Of a DNA stretch of 64,000 bases, positions 50,173 to 60,029 are shown piece after piece (the first letter of the stretch is position 1; the number at the start of each line of letters is the position of its first letter). The stretch lies in contig NZ_JBMHJM010000001.1 in NCBI RefSeq assembly GCF_049747295.1, forward strand, positions 1,984,001 through 2,048,000, given 5' to 3'. The notes beneath the pieces were generated by a model. That model had not been told where the DNA came from. It ran no database searches and worked only from the letters and a program-made list of their open reading frames with translations. A program made the position numbers and the translations under genes. The DNA comes from Afipia sp049747295 (lineage in GTDB: Bacteria; Pseudomonadota; Alphaproteobacteria; Rhizobiales; Xanthobacteraceae).

Positions 50173-51135
50173 ATGCGGCTCGACAAATCTTCTGACACCC
50201 GCCTCACCACCTTGTTTCTCGACATGCTCGCTGCCGAGCAAGGCGCGGGCGAGAACACGCTGCAAGCCTATCGCTCCGATCTCGAGGATCTCTCGGAATT
50301 CATCGCCCACCGGAAAAAGACGTTCCTTGTTGCGGACACGCAAATCCTGCGCGACTATTTGGCCGATCTCGATAGCCGCGGATTCAAATCATCGAGCGTC
50401 GCGCGCAAACTATCGTCGATGCGACACCTGTTCCGATTTCTGTTGAACGAGCGCGCACGTGACGATGATCCGGCCGCGATCCTGTCCGGCCCAAAGCGCG
50501 GCCGCAGCCTTCCCAAGGTGCTTTCGATCGCGGATGTCGATCGTCTTCTGACACACGCGCGAACGCTGGCGCAGACGCCCGACCAGTCGTCCTTGCAGCG
50601 TCTTCGCACCCTGCGGCTGTCGTGCCTGCTTGAAGTTCTTTACGCCACCGGTCTGCGGGTTTCCGAACTGGTCTCGCTTCCGTTATCGGCGGCGCGACGC
50701 GACGCGCGGATGATCGTGGTGCGCGGCAAGGGCAACAAGGAGCGGCTGGTGCCGCTTAATGATGCCTCGAAGCAGGCCATGGCGGATTATCTCGCCGCGG
50801 TGGACGCAACCCATCGCGAGCAGAAGAAGAAGGCCGCAGCGACTTCGAAATGGCTTTTTCCGTCGTCCGGCGAGAGTGGCCACCTGACGCGCCAACATTT
50901 TGCCCGCGACCTCAAGGAACTCGCAGCCAGCGCGGGCATCGCGCCGCGCCTCGTCAGTCCTCACGTCCTACGTCATGCCTTTGCAAGCCATCTTCTGCAC
51001 AATGGCGCGGACTTGCGCATCGTTCAGACGTTGCTCGGACATACCGATATTTCCACGACGCAGATCTATACCCATATAGTGGAGGAAAGGCTCAAGAGCC
51101 TGGTTCGAGACCTGCACCCGCTAGCCGACAACTAG
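50173..51135 (+). CDS. xerD: Tyrosine recombinase XerD
   Basis: 320 residues. An N-terminal SAM-like core-binding domain (LFLDMLAAEQGAGENTLQAY, RSDLEDLSEFIAHRKK) and the catalytic domain with Arg in LYATGLRVSELVSLPL, Lys in VRGKGNKERLVPL, HVLRHAFASHLLHNGADLRI and LGHTDISTTQIYTHI carrying the nucleophilic Tyr. Housekeeping chromosome-dimer resolution at dif, not a phage integrase, judging by its length, motifs and core neighbourhood. Confidence 0.95.
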   Translation: MRLDKSSDTRLTTLFLDMLAAEQGAGENTLQAYRSDLEDLSEFIAHRKKTFLVADTQILRDYLADLDSRGFKSSSVARKLSSMRHLFRFLLNERARDDDPAAILSGPKRGRSLPKVLSIADVDRLLTHARTLAQTPDQSSLQRLRTLRLSCLLEVLYATGLRVSELVSLPLSAARRDARMIVVRGKGNKERLVPLNDASKQAMADYLAAVDATHREQKKKAAATSKWLFPSSGESGHLTRQHFARDLKELAASAGIAPRLVSPHVLRHAFASHLLHNGADLRIVQTLLGHTDISTTQIYTHIVEERLKSLVRDLHPLADN

Positions 51136-51280
51136 ATCTAAATAAATCAATAATATCAGGATGTTTTGAGCCGGAGCTTGACTTGCGCCCCCTTCTTGAC
51201 TTGAAAGACGCCAACAAGCATTCAAACGTCGTTTCATCCGCCCTTCGCTGGAAGCGCGTTAGACCCTATGTACCCATCAC

Positions 51281-52243
51281 ATGTCGGACCTGATGCGCAG
51301 CTATCTCGATTTTGAAAAACCGGTCGCCGAACTTGATTCCAAGGTCGACGAATTGCGCGCGCTCGCCGCGAGCGGCAGCGACATCGGCGAAGAAGTGTCG
51401 CGCATCGAAGAGAAAGCGACGCAGGCGCTGCACGAGCTCTATACCAATCTGACACCGTGGCAGAAAACACAGGTCGCGCGCCACCCGCTGCGTCCCCACT
51501 GTGTCGACTACGTTAAGTCCTTGATCACCGAATTCACCCCGCTCGCCGGCGACCGCAAATTCGGCGACGACGACGCCTTGATCGGTGGCTTCGGCCGCTT
51601 CCGCGGCGAGAGCGTCTGTGTCATCGGCCAGGAAAAAGGCTCCACGACCGAAACGCGACTGAAGCACAATTTCGGCATGGCCAAGCCTGAAGGCTATCGC
51701 AAGGCCGTTCGCCTGATGGAAATGGCGGATCGCTTCGGAATTCCCGTCCTGTCGCTGGTTGATACGGCAGGCGCATATCCGGGCATCGGCGCGGAAGAGC
51801 GCGGACAGGCGGAAGCGATTGCACGCTCAACCGACGCCTGTCTCAGCCTTGGTGTGCCGAACGTTGCGGTCATCATCGGCGAAGGCGGCTCCGGCGGCGC
51901 CATCGCCATTGCAACCGCAAATCGTGTCCTGATGCTGGAACACGCGGTCTACAGCGTGATTTCGCCCGAAGGCGCGGCTTCGATTTTGTGGCGCGACGCT
52001 GCAAAGGCGCAGGAAGCGGCGACCAACCTGAAGATAACGGCGCAGGATCTGGCACGCTTCGGCGTCATCGACACCATTTTGAAGGAGCCGCCGGGCGGGG
52101 CTCACCGCGATCCGGAGGGCATGATCGCCAAGACCGGAGACGCCATTGCGCAGGCCTTCAATGACATGCGCAGTCTGGATGCTGCGGCGGTTCGCAAGCA
52201 GCGGCGCCTCAAATTCCTTGAGATCGGACGCAAGCTCAGCTAG
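51281..52243 (+). CDS. accA: Acetyl-CoA carboxylase carboxyltransferase subunit alpha
   Basis: 320 residues: YLDFEKPVAELDSKVDELRA, ATQALHELYTNLTPWQKTQV, RHPLRPHCVDYVKSLITEF, and the crotonase-like core FGIPVLSLVDTAGAYPGIGA, IGEGGSGGAIAIATANRVLM, YSVISPEGAASILWRDAAKA. Forms the carboxyltransferase with AccD for malonyl-CoA synthesis. Confidence 0.98.
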   Translation: MSDLMRSYLDFEKPVAELDSKVDELRALAASGSDIGEEVSRIEEKATQALHELYTNLTPWQKTQVARHPLRPHCVDYVKSLITEFTPLAGDRKFGDDDALIGGFGRFRGESVCVIGQEKGSTTETRLKHNFGMAKPEGYRKAVRLMEMADRFGIPVLSLVDTAGAYPGIGAEERGQAEAIARSTDACLSLGVPNVAVIIGEGGSGGAIAIATANRVLMLEHAVYSVISPEGAASILWRDAAKAQEAATNLKITAQDLARFGVIDTILKEPPGGAHRDPEGMIAKTGDAIAQAFNDMRSLDAAAVRKQRRLKFLEIGRKLS

Positions 52244-52542
52244 CTGACGCCGATCGTCATTTATGGCTTTTTCTGGGCACTTCGGTCCAGCGCGCCTGTT
52301 TACGCACCATTGACCATCCTGACGCGGAGCCCGCCCGAGCAGGCCGTTCGGCTTGCGAGCCGCAGCCCTTAAGGCTAATGATTGTTCAATTAATTCCGCG
52401 CGTTTTTCACTGTCAGGATGACTTTGCCTTGACGATGAAAACAGGCGCAGCCGATTGAAGGTGATGATTTCTTCTGCGGCCTACAGGATGCCATTTTGCC
52501 GGGGAATGCTCTCGCGGCGGGGATGATAGCCGGAGTTGGGGA
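52244..52542. other. Intergenic region accA to L,D-transpeptidase
   Basis: About 300 bases with no convincing gene. Should contain the promoter of the transpeptidase gene; no clear motif can be supported. Confidence 0.4.
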
Positions 52543-54036
52543 TTGCCGATTTTCGCATTGACCGACCGCACGATGGTTCGCGCGCTGGCCACCTCGGCTG
52601 TGCTTGCGCTCGGCGTGCTGCTGTCGGGCTGCAACGGCGACGCCATTTCGCCGACCGCAAAAGCGACCAAACCGATCCCGGAAAAGCTGCTGGCTGAAAT
52701 CGAAGCCAAGAACATGGACAAGGGCTCGCCGATGCTGGTGCGCCTGTTCAAGCAGGAAGCCGAGCTTGAAGTCTGGAAGCAGGACCGCACCGGTCACTTC
52801 GCGCTGCTGAAAACCTATCCCATCTGCCGCTGGTCGGGCGACCTCGGTCCTAAGATCAAGGAAGGCGATCGTCAGGCGCCGGAAGGCTTCTATTCGATTA
52901 CGCCGGCGCAGATGAATCCGCAGTCGGCGTATTATCTGTCGTTCAACATGGGCTATCCGAACGCCTACGATAAGTCATGGGGACGGACCGGCTCGCAGCT
53001 GATGGTGCATGGTGATTGCTCATCGCGCGGCTGTTACGCCATGACCGACGAACAGATTTCGGAAATCTACGCATTGGGCCGCGAGTCGTTCTTCGGCGGT
53101 CAGAGCGCGTTTCAGGTGCAGGCCTATCCGTTCCGGATGAATGCGCAGAACATGGCAAAGTATCGGAACAATCCGAACATGCCGTTCTGGAAGATGATCA
53201 AGGAAGGCAACGACCACTTCGAAGTGACGAAGCAGGAGCCGAAGGTGGACTTCTGCGAGAAGAAGTACGTTTTCGATGCGCAGAAGCCGGCGAATTCGAC
53301 GCGGCCTTTGACTTTCAATGCCTCTGCCCAGTGCCCGGCCTATGAAATCCCGCAGGACATCGCCGACGCAGTGCGTGAAAAGGAACGTCAGGACGATGCG
53401 AAGATTGCGCAGTTGGTTGGCCGCGGAACCCCTGTCGCGCGATCGCGCGCCGGCATCGACGGCGGCATGCACCCGATCTTCGCATCGAAGCTGCCCGAAG
53501 GCGAAGCTGCCATCGACAAGGACGTGACCGATTACGCGGTGGCATCGTATCTGCCTGCGCCGGGAACCGTCCCCTCGCACGCCACCATTCCAAGGGCGCC
53601 GGAAGCACCGATGTTCGGGTCGTCGTCATCCAGCGGCGAACCGATGGTCGCTGTCTCAACGCCGGCTCCCGATACAAGCGCCACGAATACAACGTCATCC
53701 TCTTCAAATGAGAGCTTCCTGAGCCGTCTGTCGCGATCCGTTGGTCTGCGGCGCGATCCAGCGCCGGCGCCGACGACAGTTGCCGCGGCGTCGAAGCCGG
53801 TGAAGCCGGTTACCCAGAAGGCAAAGTCAGTGGCGCATGCGAAGCCTGCTGAATCCAGGCCTGCCGAACCACGCGTGATTCCGCTGGACAAGACGCAGCA
53901 GGCCCAGGCCCAGCCCAAGAGCGTATTCCCTGAACCGGCGCGGGCCGCGGCGCCACCGGCGCAGCAATCCATCGCCGGCGCGCAGGCCCCGGTGCCGTCG
54001 AATTCATTCGACAGCCGCTGGTCGACCGTTCGCTAA
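52543..54036 (+). CDS. L,D-transpeptidase (YkuD/YafK type) lipoprotein
   Basis: 497 residues from TTG (PIFALTDRTMVRALATSAV); ATG at 52573 is an equally good start. Lipobox LLSGC at 26-30. Catalytic domain with LVRLFKQEAELEVWKQDRTG and the active-site motif MVHGDCSSRGCYAMT (His156, Cys164). The C-terminal third is Ala/Pro/Ser-rich and disordered, probably a wall-spanning tail. Forms 3-3 or protein-peptidoglycan crosslinks in the periplasm. Confidence 0.92.
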   Translation: MPIFALTDRTMVRALATSAVLALGVLLSGCNGDAISPTAKATKPIPEKLLAEIEAKNMDKGSPMLVRLFKQEAELEVWKQDRTGHFALLKTYPICRWSGDLGPKIKEGDRQAPEGFYSITPAQMNPQSAYYLSFNMGYPNAYDKSWGRTGSQLMVHGDCSSRGCYAMTDEQISEIYALGRESFFGGQSAFQVQAYPFRMNAQNMAKYRNNPNMPFWKMIKEGNDHFEVTKQEPKVDFCEKKYVFDAQKPANSTRPLTFNASAQCPAYEIPQDIADAVREKERQDDAKIAQLVGRGTPVARSRAGIDGGMHPIFASKLPEGEAAIDKDVTDYAVASYLPAPGTVPSHATIPRAPEAPMFGSSSSSGEPMVAVSTPAPDTSATNTTSSSSNESFLSRLSRSVGLRRDPAPAPTTVAAASKPVKPVTQKAKSVAHAKPAESRPAEPRVIPLDKTQQAQAQPKSVFPEPARAAAPPAQQSIAGAQAPVPSNSFDSRWSTVR

Positions 54037-54136
54037 TTCAACTTCTCGCAGACAGTCAAGTGCGTGACGTCCCCCGACGTTGCGTTCAGTACGGAAGAAA
54101 TCGAGGCGGCGCTACCGAACAGTTGAGGCCTCGCGC

Positions 54137-54664
54137 CTAGCCCTTCGCGGCGGGCACGGGAGGCACCGGCAGAATGATTTCGGAAGCGACCTTCCAATCC
54201 TTCCCGACGCGAAGCCAGTTGATGATCATGAGAAACGGCCGAGCTGTTCCGTCCTGCCCCGCATAAGAAACCGTGATGTTCATCGGCACATAGGACTCAG
54301 CGACGTCGCGCGTCAGGCCGACAACCTTGAGCTTCGAATAATCCGGCGCGAGCACGACCGGACCGGAGCTGCCGATATCATGCAGCTTTTGATCAATCGC
54401 CTCGTTGCCCCAAAAGCCGGCCCAGTTTCCCTCGGATTGAATCGCGCTCTTAGCCACCAATAGGGTCGAAGGCGACTGCCAGAACATCCCATGCAGAGCC
54501 TTGAAATCGTGCTTGTTGGCCAATTCCATCAGCTTGCCGAACTTCGATTTAATGGCGCTGAGGGTCGCAGCATCGAGCGGCTCTTTCCTGACTGCGGCAG
54601 TGGACGCGACAGCGCCGGTGCAAAGAGCCGAGGTCGTGAGAGCGACAAGGAGTGCCTTGTACAT
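54137..54664 (-). CDS. Secreted NTF2/SnoaL-like protein
   Basis: 175 residues from MYKALLVALTTSALCTGAVA, a signal peptide, with a purine-rich AAGGGAAG upstream. The rest (LSAIKSKFGKLMELANKHDF, KALHGMFWQSPSTLLVAKSA, FLMIINWLRVGKDWKVASEI) has the SnoaL/DUF4440 cone-fold pattern. Periplasmic; ligand or activity unknown. Its stop converges on the transpeptidase gene. Confidence 0.7.
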   Translation of the reverse strand: MYKALLVALTTSALCTGAVASTAAVRKEPLDAATLSAIKSKFGKLMELANKHDFKALHGMFWQSPSTLLVAKSAIQSEGNWAGFWGNEAIDQKLHDIGSSGPVVLAPDYSKLKVVGLTRDVAESYVPMNITVSYAGQDGTARPFLMIINWLRVGKDWKVASEIILPVPPVPAAKG

Positions 54665-54765
54665 GCAGGAGCTTCCCTTCCAGCGTCTGCCTCGCATCAT
54701 GACAACGCCCGTCCCGTTCTGCGATTGGTATGAGTTACTCATTATCTGTCTGAGCGAGCATGCGC

Positions 54766-54791
54766 GCTCCCGGCGCTTTTACGCCGGGAGC
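54766..54791. terminator. Hairpin downstream of alpha/beta hydrolase
   Basis: Perfect 10-bp stem GCTCCCGGCG / CGCCGGGAGC with loop CTTTTA, just after the stop of the hydrolase at 54799. No T tract follows on the minus strand, so efficiency is uncertain. Confidence 0.5.
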
Positions 54792-54798
54792 GGTACCG

Positions 54799-55569
54799 TC
54801 ACTTCACGAGTGCGGCCTTTTCAATCACCGCAGCGACGTCCTTGGCATGAACGACGAGGGAAGCATGGCTGCCGGCCACTTCCGTCGCCTGCGCCTTCAT
54901 CCTCGTGGCAAAAAACTTTTGAGCCTCGGGTGCGATCACCTTGTCCTTGGTGCTGATCACGTAGAACGTCGGCTTGTCCTTCCAGGCGGCAACATCGACC
55001 GGTGCCTCGAACGCCGTGTGGTTCAACGGAAGCTGATGGTTCGCCAGGGCTTCGGCGATCTTCGGGGGAAGGTCAGCTGCGACCGCCGAAGGAAACACCT
55101 TTGGATCGATGTACAGATTGCCTTTGTCGTCGGGATGAATCGCCGCGCCACCTTCGGTCGCCGGACCGCTCTTGGCAAGCATCGCCAGGGATTGTCCCAC
55201 GTCAGGCGCGAAAGCGGAGACGTAAACGAGCGCCGAGACCTTGGGATCGTTCCCGGCTTGCGTGATGACCACGCCGCCCCAGGAGTGGCCGACGAGGACG
55301 GTCTTGCCATTCTGCTTCGCGAGCGCCTGCTTGGTGGCATCGACATCTGCAGCAAGCGAGGTCAGCGGATTTTCGACGAGCGTGACGTTGTAGCCTTTCT
55401 TCGTGAGAATATCGGCAACGGGCTGCCAGCTCGTCTGGTCCACGAAAGCGCCGTGCACGAGCACGATGTTATGGGCTGCTCCCTTGGGCAGTTCCGCGGA
55501 ATGGACGGAGCCGACCAATGTCGTTCCGGCCAGGAGTACGGTGGCGGCTGAGAGGAGGAGATTTCGCAT
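54799..55569 (-). CDS. Secreted alpha/beta hydrolase
   Basis: 256 residues with signal peptide MRNLLLSAATVLLAGTTLVG, cleaved near HSA. Alpha/beta-hydrolase fold: NIVLVHGAFVDQTSWQPVAD (oxyanion strand), nucleophile elbow GHSWGG (Ser96), C-terminal His in VAGSHASLVVHAKDVA. Resembles pyrethroid-hydrolase-like esterases of the AB_hydrolase_6 type. Divergent from an AraC regulator that probably controls it. Confidence 0.9.
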   Translation of the reverse strand: MRNLLLSAATVLLAGTTLVGSVHSAELPKGAAHNIVLVHGAFVDQTSWQPVADILTKKGYNVTLVENPLTSLAADVDATKQALAKQNGKTVLVGHSWGGVVITQAGNDPKVSALVYVSAFAPDVGQSLAMLAKSGPATEGGAAIHPDDKGNLYIDPKVFPSAVAADLPPKIAEALANHQLPLNHTAFEAPVDVAAWKDKPTFYVISTKDKVIAPEAQKFFATRMKAQATEVAGSHASLVVHAKDVAAVIEKAALVK

Positions 55570-55785
55570 TCATTGTTCCTGTTGGCATGTCGGACAAACA
55601 CGGTCCGGGGGAATGGACAGGCGTTTCCAGCAATGTCGCGGTTCTTCCATTCTGCAATTGGCGAAATGGTTGCCGCTCGTAACGGCGGCCCGCCGCGACA
55701 TGACCTATTGTGCGGACTTTCCGGACGATAGAGATCAATCGTCCAGATGTTGTGTCCGATCGTACGGGGGTCTAATCTCGGCGGC

Positions 55786-56739
55786 ATGGATATCCTCGCC
55801 CAAGTGCTCGATCGCGTTCGTCTCGGCGGGTCGCTGCTCTTTCACTTCGAGCTCGGCCATCCCTGGCATCTTGAGTTGCCGGAGCGCCGATACGCTCTGT
55901 TTCACTATGTCAGCGAGGGCTCAGCGACCCTCGCGCTCGAACATGGGCAGGAAATCCAGATGAGTGAGGGCGATTTTGTCGTCATCACACGCGGAGAGCC
56001 CCATGCGTTTTATTCGGATCGCCGGGCCAAGCCTTTGCGGATTATGGATATCGATCGACCGTCCCCGCGCCTTGGTGTCGTTCGTCACGGCGGCCGTGCA
56101 AAGCCGCTCTCGACCATGATTTGCGGCAACTTCACAGTTTCACGGCCGCTATTTGGTAGCGTGCTGGAGTTACTTCCGCCCGTGCTCCTGCTGAAGCCGA
56201 CGGCGGACGCTGGTTGGCTTGAAGCAATCCTGCGCCGCATGGTCAGCGAAGCCGCGTTCGAGCGTCCAGGCCAACGCGTCGCGCTTTCACGACTGACAGA
56301 AGTGCTCTTTGTCGAGGTGCTCCGAAGCTGGATCGCGTCCCTCAGTCCCGGAGAAGGCGGCTGGCTCGGCGCCATATCTGACCCGCATATCGGACCGGCA
56401 CTCAGGCTGATTCACGAAAACCCGGAGCGGCCCTGGACGCTAAGCGACCTTGGCCAGCGCGTGGGACTCGGCCGCTCGGTATTTTCGGCGCGCTTTACCA
56501 AGCTCGTCGGCCAATCCATGCATCGTTATGTGATCGAACGCCGGATGGCGGAGGCGGGGTTTCTGCTGGAAACCAGCGATGAGCCCATCGCACGGATTGC
56601 CAGCCGGGTTGGTTACGAGACAGCGGCGGCGTTTTCGAAGCTGTTCCATCGACATCACGGCCTATCGCCGGGCCGGTACCGAGCAGCTCGACGCTCTGAC
56701 AGCGGCGCAGACGCGCAGGAAGCAGCAGTCGCCGATTGA
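55786..56739 (+). CDS. AraC-family regulator with cupin_6 domain
   Basis: 317 residues from MDILAQVLDRVRLGGSLLFH; an ATG 13 codons upstream is less likely. The N-terminal cupin sensor (FHYVSEGSATLALEHGQEIQ, GDFVVITRGEPHAFYSD) is followed by paired helix-turn-helix motifs (WTLSDLGQRVGLGRSVFSAR; EPIARIASRVGYETAAAFSK). Divergent from the secreted hydrolase gene; likely its activator. Confidence 0.92.
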   Translation: MDILAQVLDRVRLGGSLLFHFELGHPWHLELPERRYALFHYVSEGSATLALEHGQEIQMSEGDFVVITRGEPHAFYSDRRAKPLRIMDIDRPSPRLGVVRHGGRAKPLSTMICGNFTVSRPLFGSVLELLPPVLLLKPTADAGWLEAILRRMVSEAAFERPGQRVALSRLTEVLFVEVLRSWIASLSPGEGGWLGAISDPHIGPALRLIHENPERPWTLSDLGQRVGLGRSVFSARFTKLVGQSMHRYVIERRMAEAGFLLETSDEPIARIASRVGYETAAAFSKLFHRHHGLSPGRYRAARRSDSGADAQEAAVAD

Positions 56740-56808
56740 TCTTGGCCCGGTTGATTTGCGCGAATTCCGTGGAATCGCCCTTTTGGTGATCTCCACATTC
56801 AAGCTAGG

Positions 56809-56838
56809 AGCCGGTCTTTCGACCGGCTTCTTTTCTTC
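56809..56838 (+). terminator. Rho-independent terminator of the araC-type gene
   Basis: AGCCGGTC-TTTC-GACCGGCT followed by TCTTTTCTTC, between the AraC-type gene and the convergent secA. Confidence 0.8.
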
Positions 56839-56862
56839 GAACTCAATTCGAGCGACATCCCC

Positions 56863-59697
56863 TCAGACGTAGCGTCCGTGGCAATGCTTGTACTTCTTGC
56901 CTGAACCGCAAGGACAATCCTCGTTGCGTCCAATCTTGCCCCATGTGGCAGGATTCTGCGGATCACGCTCCGACGCCGGGACCGGTGCGAGTGAAGCCGC
57001 CGCAAACGACATCTCGTCCTCACCCGTGTTCGGGTTGAGTTTGTGCGCTTCCATCTGCGGCAATTCCGGCTGCTCTTCCGGCGGAACGATCTCAACCCGC
57101 ACGAGCTGTGCCGTGACCGCTTCACGCAGGTGCGCGATCAGGCCTTCGAACAACGCGAACGCTTCGGACTTGTATTCCTGCAACGGATCGCGCTGGCCGT
57201 AGCCGCGCAGGCCAATCACCTGACGCAAGTGATCCAGCATGACCAGATGCTCGCGCCACAAATGATCCAGCGTCTGCAGCAGAATCGATTTCTCGACATA
57301 GCGCATGACATCCGGGCCGAACTGCGCCGACTTCGCCGCCATATGTTCATCGACGCGCTTCTCGATACGCGCCAGCATTTCTTCGTCGGCGATGCCTTCT
57401 TCCTTGGCCCAGTCCTCGATCGGCAAATCCAGGTCCAGCACGCGCTTTAATTCTTCGTCCAAGCCCTCGATGTCCCACTGCTCGGCGTAGGCGTGCTCGG
57501 GGATGTGCTTGGTGACGAGATCATCGACCAGGGCATGGCGCATGTCCGCCACGGTCTCGGCGACATTCTGATCGCGCATCAGATCAACACGCTGCTCGAA
57601 GATCGCCTTGCGCTGATCGTTCTGCACGTCGTCGAACTTGAGGAGGTTCTTGCGGATGTCGAAGTTGCGCGCTTCGACCTTCTGCTGTGCCTTTTCGAGA
57701 GCCTTGTTGATCCACGGATGGATAATCGCCTCGCCTTCCTTCAGGCCGAGACGCGTCAACATGGTGTCGAGCCGGTCCGAGCCGAAGATACGCATCAAGT
57801 CGTCTTCCAGCGACAGGTAGAACTTGGTGCGGCCCGGGTCACCCTGGCGGCCGGCGCGGCCCCGCAGCTGGTTGTCGATACGACGTGATTCATGACGTTC
57901 GGAGCCGATGATGTAGAGACCACCCGGCTTGGTGATCGTCTTTGCCGGCCTGCTGCCCTTCGCCGGCTCAATTTCGATCGTTTCTTCCGCCTTCAACACG
58001 ATCTCGCGAAAACGTTCGATATCAGCCTTGATCTGTGCGATCCGCGCCTGCTTCTCGGCCTCGTCCGTGATGTCCGCCGTTTCCTGCGCAACGCGCATTT
58101 CGAGCGAACCACCGAGTTTGATGTCGGTACCACGGCCGGCCATGTTGGTCGCGATGGTGATCGCACCCGGAACACCAGCTTCGGCGACGATATAAGCTTC
58201 CTGTTCGTGGAAACGTGCATTCAGCACCGCGAACAGCTTCGCTGGCTTGCCTGCGCGCGCGGCTGCGTACAGCTTTTCCATCGCTTTCGGATTGCCGAAA
58301 TCGATCAGCTTGTAGCCGTTCTTCTTCAAGAACTCACCGAGCACTTCCGACTTCTCGATCGAAGCCGTACCCACCAGCACCGGCTGCATACGCGCATTGG
58401 CGCGCTCGATCTCCGCCAGGATGGCGCGGTGCTTTTCCTCGGCCGTTCGATAGACCTCATCGTCCTCGTCGAGACGCGCGATCGGCAGGTTGGTCGGCAC
58501 CTCGATGACTTCGAGCTTGTAGATGTCGAACAGTTCGTCCGCTTCGGTCGCCGCCGTACCGGTCATGCCGGCCAGCTTTTCGTACATGCGGAAATAGTTC
58601 TGGAAGGTGATCGAGGCGAGCGTCTGGTTCTCCGGCTGAACCGGCTGATGTTCCTTCGCTTCCAGCGCCTGATGGAGACCTTCGGAATAACGCCGGCCCG
58701 GCATCATGCGGCCGGTGAATTCGTCGATAATGACGACCTCACTGTCGCGAACGATGTAGTCCTTGTCGCGGGTGAACAGCGAATGCGCGCGGAGCGCCTG
58801 ATTGACATGGTGAACGACGGAGACGTTCTCGACGTCGTAGAGCGAGTCGCCCTTGAGCTGTCCGGCATCGCGCAGCAGGGTCTCGATCTTCTCCATGCCG
58901 GCTTCGGTCAGCGTGACGGTGCGCTGCTTCTCATCGACTTCGAAGTCTGCGGTCTTCTCGAGCTTCGGGATGTAGGTGTCGATGGTGTTGTAGAAGTCGG
59001 ACCGGTCATCGAGCGGGCCGGAAATGATCAATGGCGTGCGGGCTTCGTCGATCAGGATCGAGTCGACTTCGTCGACGATCGCGAAAAAGTGCCCGCGCTG
59101 GACCATGTCCTCCAGGCGATACTTCATATTGTCGCGCAGATAGTCGAAACCGTACTCGTTGTTGGTGCCGTAAGTAATGTCGCACCCATAGGCGGCTTGC
59201 CGCTCGGCATCGTCGAGGCCGTGGACGATCACGCCCGTGGTAAGGCCGAGGAAGCCGTAGACCTGGGACATCCAGTCGGAGTCGCGCTTGGCCAGGTAAT
59301 CGTTGACCGTGACCACATGAACGCCCTTGCCCGCGAGCGCATTGAGATAGACCGGCAGGGTCGCGACCAGCGTCTTGCCTTCACCAGTCTTCATCTCGGC
59401 GATGTCGCCCTCGTGCAGAACCATGCCGCCGACGAGCTGGACATCGAAATGCCGCTGGCCGAGGGCGCGCTTGGCAGCTTCCCGAACAGTTGCGAAGGCC
59501 GGCACCAGCAAATCGTCAAGGCTCTTGCCTTCGGCGATCTGTTTGCGGAATTCGACAGTTCGCGCCTTCAGCGCTTCGTCGGACAATGCCGAAACTTCGG
59601 GCTCCAGTGCATTGATGGCATTGACGCGAGACTGATAGCCTTTGATTCGCCGGTCGTTGGCAGAGCCGAAAAACTTGCGGGCGAGCGCACCGAGCAT
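56863..59697 (-). CDS. secA: Preprotein translocase ATPase SecA
   Basis: 944 residues. DEAD motor with GEGKTLVATLPVYLNALAGK (Walker A), VDEVDSILIDEARTPLIISG, NMAGRGTDIKLGG and RGRAGRQGDPG, and the C-terminal zinc-binding SecB-interaction motif CPCGSGKKYKHCHGRY. Drives post-translational export through SecYEG. The start has AGGA upstream and is divergent from the parvulin gene, itself an export substrate. Confidence 0.99.
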   Translation of the reverse strand: MLGALARKFFGSANDRRIKGYQSRVNAINALEPEVSALSDEALKARTVEFRKQIAEGKSLDDLLVPAFATVREAAKRALGQRHFDVQLVGGMVLHEGDIAEMKTGEGKTLVATLPVYLNALAGKGVHVVTVNDYLAKRDSDWMSQVYGFLGLTTGVIVHGLDDAERQAAYGCDITYGTNNEYGFDYLRDNMKYRLEDMVQRGHFFAIVDEVDSILIDEARTPLIISGPLDDRSDFYNTIDTYIPKLEKTADFEVDEKQRTVTLTEAGMEKIETLLRDAGQLKGDSLYDVENVSVVHHVNQALRAHSLFTRDKDYIVRDSEVVIIDEFTGRMMPGRRYSEGLHQALEAKEHQPVQPENQTLASITFQNYFRMYEKLAGMTGTAATEADELFDIYKLEVIEVPTNLPIARLDEDDEVYRTAEEKHRAILAEIERANARMQPVLVGTASIEKSEVLGEFLKKNGYKLIDFGNPKAMEKLYAAARAGKPAKLFAVLNARFHEQEAYIVAEAGVPGAITIATNMAGRGTDIKLGGSLEMRVAQETADITDEAEKQARIAQIKADIERFREIVLKAEETIEIEPAKGSRPAKTITKPGGLYIIGSERHESRRIDNQLRGRAGRQGDPGRTKFYLSLEDDLMRIFGSDRLDTMLTRLGLKEGEAIIHPWINKALEKAQQKVEARNFDIRKNLLKFDDVQNDQRKAIFEQRVDLMRDQNVAETVADMRHALVDDLVTKHIPEHAYAEQWDIEGLDEELKRVLDLDLPIEDWAKEEGIADEEMLARIEKRVDEHMAAKSAQFGPDVMRYVEKSILLQTLDHLWREHLVMLDHLRQVIGLRGYGQRDPLQEYKSEAFALFEGLIAHLREAVTAQLVRVEIVPPEEQPELPQMEAHKLNPNTGEDEMSFAAASLAPVPASERDPQNPATWGKIGRNEDCPCGSGKKYKHCHGRYV

Positions 59698-60029
59698 CGA
59701 AAATTCCTGTCTTGCAGTTTGGCGTTGCGGCCACGGAAACCGCGGCCATTGACCCGTGAGAGGCGTATTCCCAGAATTCCTTGCGGGAGCAAACCCTTGC
59801 AGATGAGTGCGGGAAACGAATTCCGGGGTTCACGTGGTCAACCGCGGCATTGTCCCACAGCAGCCTCAAGATCCCGTGCGGAGAGATATGGGCGGCTCCA
59901 AGCCTTGTCAACGCGCGAACCTGTCAAGGATTTCATGATTTTGGCGGCTTTTTCGCGTTGCTTCTCGGCAATGGTTGGGCGAGTGTCCGCCGTCCCGAAC
60001 CGTCCGACTTTGACCCATAAGGATTTTCC
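59698..60029. other. Divergent secA / parvulin intergenic region with leader hairpin
   Basis: 332 bases. At 59729-59747, on the secA-mRNA strand, GGCCGCGG-TTT-CCGTGGCC folds into a fully paired 8-bp stem (one G-U) about 30 bases before the secA start. Must hold both promoters; none is clear enough to place. Confidence 0.45.

Noticed and set aside
50173..51135. XerD considered as a phage or island integrase
   Set aside because: Full-length housekeeping XerD in a core-gene neighbourhood (aroKB, accA), no adjacent tRNA or phage genes.
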